NCBI GenBank assembly: GCA_016183985.1
Contig: JACPDN010000006.1
Location: 496,001-560,000 of the forward strand
Origin: Pseudomonadota bacterium
Lineage (GTDB): Bacteria; Pseudomonadota; Alphaproteobacteria; Dongiales; Dongiaceae
DNA: 64,000 nucleotides
Reading direction: 5' to 3'
The notes beneath the pieces are model-generated. The model did no database searches. It saw nothing but the letters and a program-made list of their open reading frames with translations, and was not told where the DNA came from. Every line of letters starts with the position of its first letter. Position 1 is the first letter of the stretch. The position numbers and the translations under genes are program-made. Below are positions 17,281 through 26,700 of the stretch, piece by piece.

Positions 17281-18818
17281 GCGTAACGGATCCCCATCCC
17301 GGTCGAGGCACTCTCGGTTGCTGCATGCCCCACGGCGAGCTGCAGGACATTGGTTTCGCTGAAATCGGCGCGATCCAGGAGGCCGCTGACGCGCCCTTCA
17401 TGCATCACGGCGATACGGTCACTGACACCGATGACCTCTTCCATGTCGCTGGAGATCATCAGAATGGCAACGCCAGCATCGGCAAGATCGCGCAACATCC
17501 GATAGAGATCGGTCTTGGCGCCGACGTCGACGCCGCGCGTCGGCTCATCACAAATGAGGAGGCGCGGCTGCATCGCCAGCCATTTTGCCAGAACAACTTT
17601 CTGCTGGTTGCCGCCCGAGAGCGCGCCCGCAATGGTTTCCGTATTGGGTGCCCGAATATGGAGATTATCTTTCTGCTGTTCGGCCCGTGCCCGAATGCGA
17701 TCCGCTGCCACCAGCCAGTTTGTGGCGTAGGCGCCAAGATCCGGCAAAGCGATGTTCTCGGCAATCGAGACATCGAGCAGCAAGCCCGATTTCTTCCGGT
17801 CTTCCGGCACCAGGAAAACACCGGCCGCGATCGCCGATTGCGGTGTGGAAAGGCTCACTTCCTTGCCATCCAGCAGAACCGTTCCACCCAATACCCGGTC
17901 GATACCAAAGATGCTGCGCGCCAGTTCCGTGCGGCCGGCGCCGATAAGGCCGGCAAGGCCCAGAATTTCGCCTTTCCGTACCGATAGCGACACGGGATGA
18001 TTTGGATGTGCTTGGGTCCGCAGATCACGCAGTTCCAGCATCGTCTCACCGGGTGGCGCGGCCGGTGGCTGATAAAGCGATTTGAGATCGCGGCCGATCA
18101 TTAGCCGGATCATCTCGCTATGCGTGATCTTCTCTTTCGGCAAATGCCCCACCAGCCGCCCGTCGCGCAGGACGACGACACGGTCCGCGCAGACCTTGAG
18201 TTCATTAAGGCGGTGGGTGATGAAAATGATGCTGACACCCTTGGCCTTCAAATCGGCCACGATGGCGAGCAGGCGCTCGGTTTCGGCCAGGGTCAGGCTC
18301 GATGTCGGCTCATCCATGATGATGAGCCGCGCGTTGAGCGAAAGCGCCTTGACGATCTCAAGCAGCTGCCGCTGGCCGATGGAAAGCTCGGCAACCGGCG
18401 TGGTTGGCTTGAAATCGACATTGAGGCGTTCGAAATAGGGTTTCACTCGGGCATGAAGGGCGCGGGAATCAACGAGCCGTAGCGGTCCGGCCTTCAGCGG
18501 TTCGCGGCCGATGAAGACATTGGACGCGGCGTCGAGGTTTTCAAAAAGATTGAGTTCCTGGTGAACAAAAGCGATGCCGGCAGCAATGGCTTCTTTCACC
18601 GTCAGCGCCGATTTTTCAGCGCCGTCGACGCGGATCGTTCCACCGCTGGGAATGACGACGCCGCCTAGAATCTTCATCAGCGTGGATTTGCCGGCGCCAT
18701 TCTCGCCAACAAGGCCGATGACCTCTCCGGAGGCGACCGACAGCGAGACGTCCTCGAGCGCCCGCACCCCGGGATAGGATTTTGAGATATGCGTCAGTTC
18801 AAGAAACGCATCGGCCAT
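17277..18818 (-). CDS. Sugar ABC transporter ATP-binding protein, RbsA-like (two ABC domains)
   Basis: This 513-residue protein has two fused ABC domains. Domain 1 has Walker A GENGAGKST (38-46), signature LSIGQRQLLEIVKAL and Walker B LIIMDEPTSSL. Domain 2 has a degenerate Walker A (GLIGAGRTE, typical of the family), signature LSGGNQQKVVLAKWL and LLICDEPTRGVD. This asymmetry is normal for RbsA/XylG/MglA. I use the ATG at 18818; an in-frame ATG 27 bases further up is less likely. It lies between the binding-protein and permease genes. Confidence 0.93.
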   Translation of the reverse strand: MADAFLELTHISKSYPGVRALEDVSLSVASGEVIGLVGENGAGKSTLMKILGGVVIPSGGTIRVDGAEKSALTVKEAIAAGIAFVHQELNLFENLDAASNVFIGREPLKAGPLRLVDSRALHARVKPYFERLNVDFKPTTPVAELSIGQRQLLEIVKALSLNARLIIMDEPTSSLTLAETERLLAIVADLKAKGVSIIFITHRLNELKVCADRVVVLRDGRLVGHLPKEKITHSEMIRLMIGRDLKSLYQPPAAPPGETMLELRDLRTQAHPNHPVSLSVRKGEILGLAGLIGAGRTELARSIFGIDRVLGGTVLLDGKEVSLSTPQSAIAAGVFLVPEDRKKSGLLLDVSIAENIALPDLGAYATNWLVAADRIRARAEQQKDNLHIRAPNTETIAGALSGGNQQKVVLAKWLAMQPRLLICDEPTRGVDVGAKTDLYRMLRDLADAGVAILMISSDMEEVIGVSDRIAVMHEGRVSGLLDRADFSETNVLQLAVGHAATESASTGMGIRYA

Positions 18819-18884
18819 TGCAGCTTCGCCCCCGGGCAATCGCATTCTCTAGTGTGATGGAGCTTAAGGGCGGGTGCAAGGAGT

Positions 18885-18915
18885 TGCTGGCACGGGTGGG
18901 AGCGCCGCGCCAGCA
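18885..18915 (-). terminator. Intercistronic hairpin between binding-protein and ATPase genes
   Basis: Arms TGCTGGC (18885-18891) and GCCAGCA (18909-18915) flank a GC-rich loop in the 124-base gap. No clear T-run follows on the minus strand, so it more likely stabilises the binding-protein mRNA or attenuates transcription than fully terminates it. Confidence 0.4.
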
Positions 18916-18942
18916 CAGTTACACCAAGCAGGTTTCGTTGAC

Positions 18943-19890
18943 CTATTTGCCGAGTGTTGCTTTCAGATTGGCTTGAAACTCGTCGACATTGGCCTTGTCG
19001 ATGACCTTGGTGGGCACGATGATCAGCTTGTTTTCCGGGATCTGGGACTTGTCGCCTTCGAGATAGGCCGCCATCAGCTTCATACCCTGATAGCCCCATT
19101 CGAACGGCTGCTGCACCACCGTACCGGCAAAGCTGCCATCCTTCACGGCGCCCAGGGTGATCGGGTCTTCGTCGAAGGCGATCACGGTGATCTGCCCGAG
19201 CTTGCCGGCGGACTGCAAGGCTTCATAGATCTTGGGCGGGTTGTAGGAGTAGAACCCGACCATGCAGTTGATTTCCGGATTGGCCGCCAGCACATCATCG
19301 ACATTGCTGCGGGCACGGGCGAAATCGACATCGTCTCCGCGAACGTCGACGAGGTCGATGCCTTTGCCTTCCACCGCCTGCTTGAAGCCGGCGATACGTT
19401 CCTTGGCATTGTCGGCGCCGAGGAAGCCAACGAAGCCCATGCATTTGCCGCCACTGGGGAGGGCTTTCACGGCGATCTCGCCGGCCTGGACGCCAGCCGC
19501 GGTGTTGGAGGAGCCGAGATAGGCGATGCGGTTGCTGTCCGGCGCATCGCTATCGGTGGTGAAGAGCGGCACTTGCCCCGCAATGCGATTGAAGGCGTCA
19601 ATCGAGGTCTTGGGATCGACCGACGAAATCATGATGGCGTCTGTGCCCGCAGCGACGAGATCGTCCATCAGGGCATTCTGAAGTGCCGCCGTGCCTTGGG
19701 CCGGATATTTGAACTGCAATTCGTAATTCGGCAATTCGCCTTGCGCCTTTTTAACGCCAGCTTCGGCAAGCTTCCAGAAGTCGGATGCAGCGTTCACGAC
19801 AAAGGCGAGCTGCTTCTTCTCTTGTGCCAAGGCTTGGACCGTCGCCAGCATGATGGCGCCGGAGACGACTGCAGAGATCAGAGTCTTCAC
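18943..19890 (-). CDS. Sugar ABC transporter periplasmic binding protein, RbsB-like
   Basis: This 315-residue exported binding protein of the periplasmic binding protein 1/LacI-like fold has a signal peptide (KTLISAVVSGAIMLATVQALAQ). The opening KKQLAFVVNAASDFWKLAEAGVKKA, DAIMISSVDPKTSIDAFNRIAG, and the hinge regions match the ribose-binding group. The start is a GTG at 19890, chosen because GGGAGGA lies just upstream at the right spacing; the open frame upstream of it has no ribosome site. It is the first gene of the transporter operon, facing the LacI regulator. The sugar is not identifiable. Confidence 0.9.
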   Translation of the reverse strand: MKTLISAVVSGAIMLATVQALAQEKKQLAFVVNAASDFWKLAEAGVKKAQGELPNYELQFKYPAQGTAALQNALMDDLVAAGTDAIMISSVDPKTSIDAFNRIAGQVPLFTTDSDAPDSNRIAYLGSSNTAAGVQAGEIAVKALPSGGKCMGFVGFLGADNAKERIAGFKQAVEGKGIDLVDVRGDDVDFARARSNVDDVLAANPEINCMVGFYSYNPPKIYEALQSAGKLGQITVIAFDEDPITLGAVKDGSFAGTVVQQPFEWGYQGMKLMAAYLEGDKSQIPENKLIIVPTKVIDKANVDEFQANLKATLGK

Positions 19891-20007
19891 GAGGATCCTC
19901 CCATTGAGATTTGCTTGTCGTTTAAGGCCCGTTGCGGGCCGCGGCATTCTGAATGCGCCGCTTCCAATGAGTGTTTCACCGCTGCTAATATCCCGTCAAT
20001 TGCTAAT

Positions 20008-20054
20008 TTATCACATTTAATAATTATTATTAAACAATATATTAGATGTGATAA
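20008..20054. promoter_or_regulatory. AT-rich inverted repeat, candidate operator for LacI-type regulator
   Basis: In the divergent region between the sugar binding-protein gene and the LacI gene lies a very AT-rich block (about 19975-20060). It carries a 9-bp inverted repeat, TTATCACAT (20008-20016) and ATGTGATAA (20046-20054), around a nested palindrome TAATAATTATTA (20018-20029). The position and symmetry suit an operator or promoter region. Spacing between the 9-bp arms is wider than a single LacI dimer site, so two sites or a looped arrangement is possible. Confidence 0.5.
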
Positions 20055-20132
20055 TATGCGCAAATTCGGATGGATGACAGGATAGGCACCCGTGACTTAC
20101 AGCGCACCAACGGCCGGTTTCAGAAGGGTTTT

Positions 20133-21224
20133 ATGAGCGCCGACAAACCATCCGACGGCCGATCTGCGGCGCAGCAGAAATCCCTGGCCACAAGCCGTCG
20201 CGGCGTTACCATGACGGATATCGCCGCCCTTGCCGGCGTCTCGCAGACCACTGTTTCGCTGGTGCTGAATGATGCGCTGGGCGCACGGCTCTCCGGCCAG
20301 ACCCGGCAGCGGGTGCTCGATGCCGCGAGGCAGCTCGGCTATCGCCTGATCCGTCGCGAACCGGCACGGCCTTCGGCCACGCATGCGACGATGATCGGCT
20401 TCATGGTCGACGAAATGTCGACCGACCCCTGGTGCGCCATAGCCCTCGACGGCATTCGTGAAAAGGCGTGGGAGTTCGGGCTGACGGTGAGCGTCGCGGT
20501 GACGCAAGGCGATGCCGAGATGGAACAGGTGACACATCTCCGCTTCCTGGACCAACCGCTACTCGGCCTCATTTATGGCACGATCCAAACGCGGCAGGTC
20601 TCGCCCTCGCCCGCCTTTACCCGGTTGCCGACGGTACTGCTCAACTGCCATGTCGCCGACCGTTCGCTGCCCTCGATCATGCCCGGCGAGGTACTGGGTG
20701 GACGAACGGCGACGGAGCGCTTGATCCGTGCCGGCCATAGCCGTATCGGCCTCATTGAAGGTGAGGTGTGGATGGACGCGATGCGCGACCGGCTCAAAGG
20801 CTATCGCCAAGCGCTCGCCAACCACGAGATCCCGTTCGACGCCAAACTGGTGCGGCCCGGCAATTGGGAACCGTCGGCCGGCTATCAACAAGCCTATGCG
20901 CTGATGAAGCTCAAAGAGCCGCCGACCGCGATCTTCTGCGCCAACGACCTGATGGCCCTGGGTTGCTTCGAGGCACTGAAGGAAATGGGCAAGCGCATTC
21001 CCGAGGACGTCGCCGTGATCGGCTATGACGACCGAGAGATCGCGCAATTCCTGCGGCCGGCGTTGACCACCGTGCTGCTGCCCCATTTCGACATGGGTGT
21101 GCTGGCCGCCGAATATCTGATCGATCACGCGGGCCGACCGGAGAAACGCCCGGCACAGATCAAGGTTGAATGTCCGCTGATCGAACGAGCGTCTGTGAAT
21201 GGCTCGCTCCCACAGGAAGTCTAG
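20133..21224 (+). CDS. LacI family transcriptional regulator
   Basis: This 363-residue repressor-type protein has a helix-turn-helix at about residues 26-46 (VTMTDIAALAGVSQTTVSLVLND) and a periplasmic-binding-like effector domain. That domain shows RAGHSRIGLIEGE, TAIFCANDLMALGCFEAL and DVAVIGYDDREIAQFLRPALTTV. The ATG at 20133 follows AGAAGGG. It is divergent from the sugar importer and upstream of an epimerase gene, so it most likely controls both in response to the transported sugar or a derivative (inference from layout). Confidence 0.93.
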   Translation: MSADKPSDGRSAAQQKSLATSRRGVTMTDIAALAGVSQTTVSLVLNDALGARLSGQTRQRVLDAARQLGYRLIRREPARPSATHATMIGFMVDEMSTDPWCAIALDGIREKAWEFGLTVSVAVTQGDAEMEQVTHLRFLDQPLLGLIYGTIQTRQVSPSPAFTRLPTVLLNCHVADRSLPSIMPGEVLGGRTATERLIRAGHSRIGLIEGEVWMDAMRDRLKGYRQALANHEIPFDAKLVRPGNWEPSAGYQQAYALMKLKEPPTAIFCANDLMALGCFEALKEMGKRIPEDVAVIGYDDREIAQFLRPALTTVLLPHFDMGVLAAEYLIDHAGRPEKRPAQIKVECPLIERASVNGSLPQEV

Positions 21225-21261
21225 CACATTTGAGTCTGCAAGAGACATAAGGAGACACGCC

Positions 21262-22242
21262 ATGCTGTTGCTGGTAACCGGCGCGACCGGCAAGGTCGGT
21301 GTACAGCTCATCGCTGACATACTGCAGGATCCGAAATGGTCAGGTGCCCGCATTCGTGCCTTGTGCCACAACCGCGTGCCGGTATCGCGCGACCGGGTCG
21401 AAATCGTGCAAGGCAATATTGCCGAGCGCGACGCAGTCGACCGGGCCATGGCCGGTGTTACACATGTCGTCCATCTCGCCACCTGCAAGGAGATTCCCGA
21501 GACCGTCATGGACGTGACGGTGAAAGGCCTCTTTTGGCTGTTGGAGGCCTTTCGGCAGTCGCCCACGGCGCAGCAATTCGTCCTGATCGGCGGTGATGCA
21601 GGGATCGGGCACTTCTTCTATGAGCATGACGGCCCTATCACCGAAGCGCAGCCGCATATGGCCTATCCCGGTTGCTATGCGCTTTCCAAGGTGCTGGAAG
21701 AGGTGATGTTGACCCAGTTCGGCATTCAATACGGCATCAATGCCTGCTGCCTGCGCGCGCCCTGGATCATGGAGAAGGACGATTTCCGCTATACGCTGTC
21801 CTTCGGCGACGATGTGTTCGGCGGGCCGGATTGGAAGGCCATGGTGGCGCCGGAGATCGCGGCGCAGTGCCGAACGTCAGGCGCCGTGCCGCTGCTGCGC
21901 GATGCTCATGGCCGGCCGCTGAAGCGCAATTTCGTCCATGTGGAGGATTTGAGCAGTGCCATTCGGCTGGCACTGGACAATCCCGCTACCAAAGGCCGGC
22001 TCTACAATGTCTCAATGGATGAGCCGGTGGATTACGGCATGGTCGCGGCACATCTCAAAGCAACACGCGGCCTGCCCTCGATCGACATTCCCAGCCAGTA
22101 TCATTCCAACTGGCTCGACAATGCCCGTGCCAGATATGAACTCGGCTGGCGGCCGCGCTATGACACCCTGAGAATGATCGACGCCGCCTTTGCGTATCAG
22201 CGTTCGCCGCAGGATCCACGGAAGGTCTGGTATCCCGGTTGA
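21262..22242 (+). CDS. NAD-dependent epimerase/dehydratase (extended SDR)
   Basis: This 326-residue enzyme has an N-terminal nucleotide site LLLVTGATGKVG and the catalytic YALSK (Tyr-x-x-x-Lys). Its substrate-domain features include KRNFVHVEDLSSAIRLALD. The ATG at 21262 follows AAGGAG. It lies 37 bases after the LacI gene and probably shares its operon. It could be a sugar or sugar-acid dehydrogenase or epimerase acting on the imported compound. The exact reaction is not assignable. Confidence 0.87.
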   Translation: MLLLVTGATGKVGVQLIADILQDPKWSGARIRALCHNRVPVSRDRVEIVQGNIAERDAVDRAMAGVTHVVHLATCKEIPETVMDVTVKGLFWLLEAFRQSPTAQQFVLIGGDAGIGHFFYEHDGPITEAQPHMAYPGCYALSKVLEEVMLTQFGIQYGINACCLRAPWIMEKDDFRYTLSFGDDVFGGPDWKAMVAPEIAAQCRTSGAVPLLRDAHGRPLKRNFVHVEDLSSAIRLALDNPATKGRLYNVSMDEPVDYGMVAAHLKATRGLPSIDIPSQYHSNWLDNARARYELGWRPRYDTLRMIDAAFAYQRSPQDPRKVWYPG

Positions 22243-22250
22243 GATGGCTC

Positions 22251-23456
22251 TTAGCCTGGCCGACCGTCGGGGCGTGGGCCGATGAGGATCGGCAGATAGT
22301 GATACACGAACAACAGAAAAGCGGTGATCCAGAAAAGACCGGCACAGTCGATCAACGCGCTGTAAAAATCGCCCGCGAGCGGTGCGGCGACACGGAGACC
22401 GGCGGCGACGGTCAGGGCGAGATAGGCGAACGTCGTCTCCCGGCTCGCAACCAATTGCCGCCCGGTATGGCCGAGCGAGGCGCGGCTCATCACCGCGAGG
22501 ATCATGGTGCTGAAAGATCCGGCCGTCAGGGCATGAATGCCCATCGCCGTGGGAATGATATCGAATGAGGCGAGAGCGCTCAGCAACAGCCCCACCACAA
22601 GCCAGGCATAGCCGACATGCAGCACCCAAACGAGGGGTACCGAAAATGTCCGCCAACTCTGCCAACGCCACAGACGGATACCGTTGGCTGCGGCGGCAAC
22701 CAGGGCAATCGCTCCGGTAATCGGCGCCGGCAGCAGCAGAAGTGTCGCAAGGAGATGTGCGGCAAGGCTTAACATGCCGGCTCCATCAACGACGCGATGG
22801 CCGGTGATGGCAAAGGGAACGCCGCTCATCTTCATGCCGCCTTGCGTGAATGCCGGCACGATGCGGCCACCGATGAGGCCGATCAGGAGGGCAAAGATGG
22901 CAATCGCCACCTGTAAAGCCCAACTGCCGGAAAGCTTCGCAAAACCCCAGCCGTCGAAATGAACGGCGCTATTGACGGCGGCAAGCAGCAGCAAAATGGC
23001 GACCAGCACGCCGTTGCGGCGGCCGTTGCGCTGGATGATCCCCGGTCCCAGAACCAGCGCCAATGCCGGCAGAAAGGCGATATCCAACACGGCAAAGAGA
23101 AGCGGCCAAGGCAGATAGGCCGCCGCACGCCCCGCCGCCCATATCGCCACCAGCATTATCAAGCGCGGCCCGCGGATTGCCGCCTCTCCTGTCCAATTGG
23201 GAACAGCTGTCAGCATGAATCCCGCCAGGGCGGCAACGGCAAAGCCGAAGATCATCTCATGGCCATGCCACAGCAACGCCGGCATGGCCGGCTGCCAACC
23301 GAGAGAGCCGCGCCAAATGGCGATCCAGACCGGCACTGCCAGCACGGCGTAGCAGGCAGCGAACAGGAAGAACGGCCGGAAGCCATATTCGAACAGCGCA
23401 AAGCGGCGGACCGCGCGGCGTTCCGGTTCCATGGTGATGAAGCGTGTCTGCGGCAT
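22251..23456 (-). CDS. nnrS: NnrS family protein (nitrosative stress/denitrification related)
   Basis: This 401-residue, roughly 12-helix membrane protein starts with the family pattern RRFALFEYGFRPFFLFAACYAVLAVPVW. It contains the conserved WHGHEMIFGFAVAALAGFMLTAVPNWTG and a later ALTAGSFSTMILAVMSRASLGHTGR. NnrS proteins are haem- and copper-containing and act under nitric-oxide stress. A consensus FNR/NNR-type box sits 68 bases upstream of its start, matching the known control of nnrS genes by CRP/FNR-family regulators. No denitrification enzymes are in the window. Confidence 0.92.
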   Translation of the reverse strand: MPQTRFITMEPERRAVRRFALFEYGFRPFFLFAACYAVLAVPVWIAIWRGSLGWQPAMPALLWHGHEMIFGFAVAALAGFMLTAVPNWTGEAAIRGPRLIMLVAIWAAGRAAAYLPWPLLFAVLDIAFLPALALVLGPGIIQRNGRRNGVLVAILLLLAAVNSAVHFDGWGFAKLSGSWALQVAIAIFALLIGLIGGRIVPAFTQGGMKMSGVPFAITGHRVVDGAGMLSLAAHLLATLLLLPAPITGAIALVAAAANGIRLWRWQSWRTFSVPLVWVLHVGYAWLVVGLLLSALASFDIIPTAMGIHALTAGSFSTMILAVMSRASLGHTGRQLVASRETTFAYLALTVAAGLRVAAPLAGDFYSALIDCAGLFWITAFLLFVYHYLPILIGPRPDGRPG

Positions 23457-23523
23457 GGCAAGCTCGCTGGAGAATCCTTTGTTAGACCTTAGGTGAGTAT
23501 CCTACTGCAGCACTAGGTGACAC

Positions 23524-23537
23524 TTGACCTGGATCAA
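23524..23537. promoter_or_regulatory. FNR/NnrR-type binding site
   Basis: TTGACCTGGATCAA matches the TTGAT-N4-ATCAA consensus with one mismatch. It lies between nnrS (start 23456, minus) and the large FG-GAP gene (plus). It is positioned to control nnrS and could also influence the divergent gene. Confidence 0.75.
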
Positions 23538-23709
23538 TCGGTGTCGAGTTGACGCAGACCCCCTCCTCACACTCCGGTTCGAATGGCCCAAGCCAACGGT
23601 TACCGATGATCAATTCGTGACACGGAGTATCTTCCCTCGCCGATCGCGAGCATTTGTGAAAACCTTGATCGCAGCTTCAGCATGGGCACGTTCGGCGATG
23701 GGGCGACAG

Positions 23710-26700
23710 ATGGCGGATGGCGACGGGGCCGGCGGCAATCAAGTCTTCCAAGTGCTGCCAGGAGACAATCTTACAATCGATTCTTTCGGCGCTTTCGGCA
23801 ACGGCACCTTGCCTCTTGACCCGCTTGAGTTGGATACACTGCGCTTCAGCGGCAGTGGCCTGATGGCCCCCAACCTGCTCTTGCGCCAAGTTGGCGCCGA
23901 TGTGCTGATAACTTTTTCCGGCGTTGCCAATACCAGCGTGACGCTGACCAATATCACTATCGAGCAGTTGGAGAACATCGCGGCGGCCGGTAACTTCCAG
24001 TTCGACGGCGAAGCGACCGTGAGCGATGGCGTTGACGTCTGGTCGGCCTCTCAGATCAACGGCGCTGTTTCCGCCCCCGATCGGGCAACATTTCTTAACG
24101 ACCTCCCTAATCAGATTAGTGGCCTCGATGGCAGTCCGGATGTCATCAATGGCCAGGGCGGTAACGATCAGTTGCATGGGCTTGGTGGCAATGACACCTT
24201 GCGCGGCGGTGCAGGCAACGACTGGCTCGATGGGGGCACTGGCACCGACCGGATGGAAGGTGGCCGCGACAAGGACGTCTATATCGTCGATTCCACCGGT
24301 GAAGTGGTGGTCGAGAATATCAGCAACGCCCAAGGCGGCGGCTGGTCGGATGAAGTGCACTCGTCGATTACCTTTGATCTTTCGTCGCATCTCAATATCG
24401 AAGGCTTGCGCCTCACCGGTACTGCCGACATCAACGGGATTGCCAATTCCGGCAACAATTTCGTCTTCGGCAATGTGGGCGACAACATCCTGCGTGGTCG
24501 CGACGGCAATGATCGCCTGCTGGGCGGCGATGGCGACGACACGCTGGATGGTGGCCGCGGGTCAGACTTGCTGACGGGTGGCGCCGGGAACGACGTTATT
24601 GATGGTAGCGCCGGCCAAGACATCGCCGTCTTCGCTGGGAATTTGGCCGATTATGCCTTCTCGCCGGCCGGGCCATCCTTCTTCGTTCAAGACATGAACC
24701 TCGCCAATGGCGATGAGGGCAATGATTTCGTCAGCAATGTTGAAATCCTGCGCTTTGCCGATCACGACGTCGGCGTGCTGCGGTCACTGGTCGATAGCAA
24801 TACCGGGACGAACCAGGTTCTCGAAGGTGCTGCAAATGGCACGCCGGTCGGCATCACGGCACATGCCAATCACTCCCTGGATGGTGACGTCGTTTATACG
24901 CTCACCAACAATGCTGGCGGACGCTTTGCGATCGACCCGGCGACTGGTGTCGTGAGCGTCGCCAATGGCGTGGCGATCGATTACGAAACCGCGCATCAGC
25001 ACACCGTCACCGTCCGTGCGACCGACCCGGAGACCGGCCTCTACCGGGACCAGAGCTTTGACATTGCCGTCGAAGACGTGCCGGACGAGAACGTTTCCAC
25101 GATCGATCTTGCGACACTCGACAGCAGCCTGCGCATCCGCATCCTTGGTGCCGCCGAGGGCCAGCATGTCGGCTATTCGCTCAGCACCGCTGGCGATATC
25201 AATGGCGATGGCTTGGATGATATCGTCGTCAGTACATTGGAGGGCAAGGGTGGCGCCTATGTCGTGTACGGGCGCGAGGGCGGCGGGACGATCGACCTAG
25301 CCGATATCACACCCGCAGAAGGCTATCATATCGCCGGAATCGGTGTCGGCGATATGACGGGTCGCTCGGTCAGCGATGCCGGCGATGTCAATGGCGACGG
25401 CTTCGATGACATTGTCATTGGTGCGCCTGGCGCCGATGCCGCCGGCTACAACGCCGGCCAGGTCCATGTCATTTATGGTGGAGCCACGGGCGATATCGAC
25501 CTCGCCAATCTCGATCCAGCGCGCGGCTTCACGTTGTCCGGGCCAGGCGATTACGACTTCACGGGCCTTTGGGTCAGCGATGCTGGCGACGTCAACGGTG
25601 ACGGCCTCGATGATATCGTGATCGGCGGTATCGACGGCACGCGCGGTCAGGCCTTTGTCGTCTATGGTGCTGAAAGCGGGCTCGGCAATATCGATCTCGG
25701 CGCTCTCACGCCAGAGCAGGGATTCCGCGTTACCGGCACATCCGAGTACACGTCCAGCGGCTTCTCGGTCAGTGCCGCCGGCGACGTCAACGGTGACGGT
25801 CTTGATGACATCATCATCGGTGGCGAATCCGCCCGTCCCGACAACCGGCATTATGCCGGCGAAAGCTATATCATCTTCGGACAGCATGGCGGCAGCGGAG
25901 ATATCGACCTCGAAAACCTGACACCGGGTCAAGGTGTCCGGATCGCCGGCGCTTCCGAATACGATTTCAGCGGATATGTCGTAAGTGGCGCCGGTGACGT
26001 CAATGGCGACGGCTTCAGCGATGTCTTTATCGGCGCGCCTAGCTCGGACGACAGCAAACGCGCCTATGTGCTCTACGGGCGCGGGGATATCGGCAATCTC
26101 GACCTCGGGGTTATCGCCACTTCAGACAGCTTCAGCATCGTCGACAGCAATGGGGACTTCCAGGCGCGCTCGATCAGTATCGCCGGGGACATCAATGGTG
26201 ACGGCCTCGACGATCTCATCGTCGATGCCTCCGGTGCCGATCCCGAGGGACGATTTGAAGCCGGCGCCAGCTTCGTCATTTACGGCACCATGAATCTCCC
26301 AGTTGAGATAGACCTCGCTGCATTGACATCGGATCAAGGTTTCCAGGTGATCGGCGCTGCAAGTTGGGATCATCTTGGCAGCGCCGTCAGCGGTGCCGGT
26401 GATGTCAATGGCGACGGCTTTGCGGATCTCGCGATCTCCGCCTTCTATCCCGACCCCGGGGGACGCCTTGACGCCGGCGAAACCTATATCCTCTATGGTG
26501 GCAATTTTACCAATTCGGTCAGCTATCTCGGCAATGAGACAGATGAGATAATTGCCAGCGACAACATGAACGCCGTATTGATCGGCGGCGGTGGCAATGA
26601 CGACATCACTGCCACCGGCCAATCCATCATCTATGGCGGCTCGGGGGATGACCGCATCGCCATTGATGACTTCTTCGGACAGGCCAATCGCATCGACGGC

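Noticed and set aside
20008-20054. CRP site in the sugar control region
   Set aside because: The TCACA and TGTGA halves are in the reverse order of a CRP site and too far apart.
23524-23709. Start of the giant protein at TTG 23524
   Set aside because: It would lie inside the FNR-type box and add codons unlike the rest of the gene; no ribosome site.
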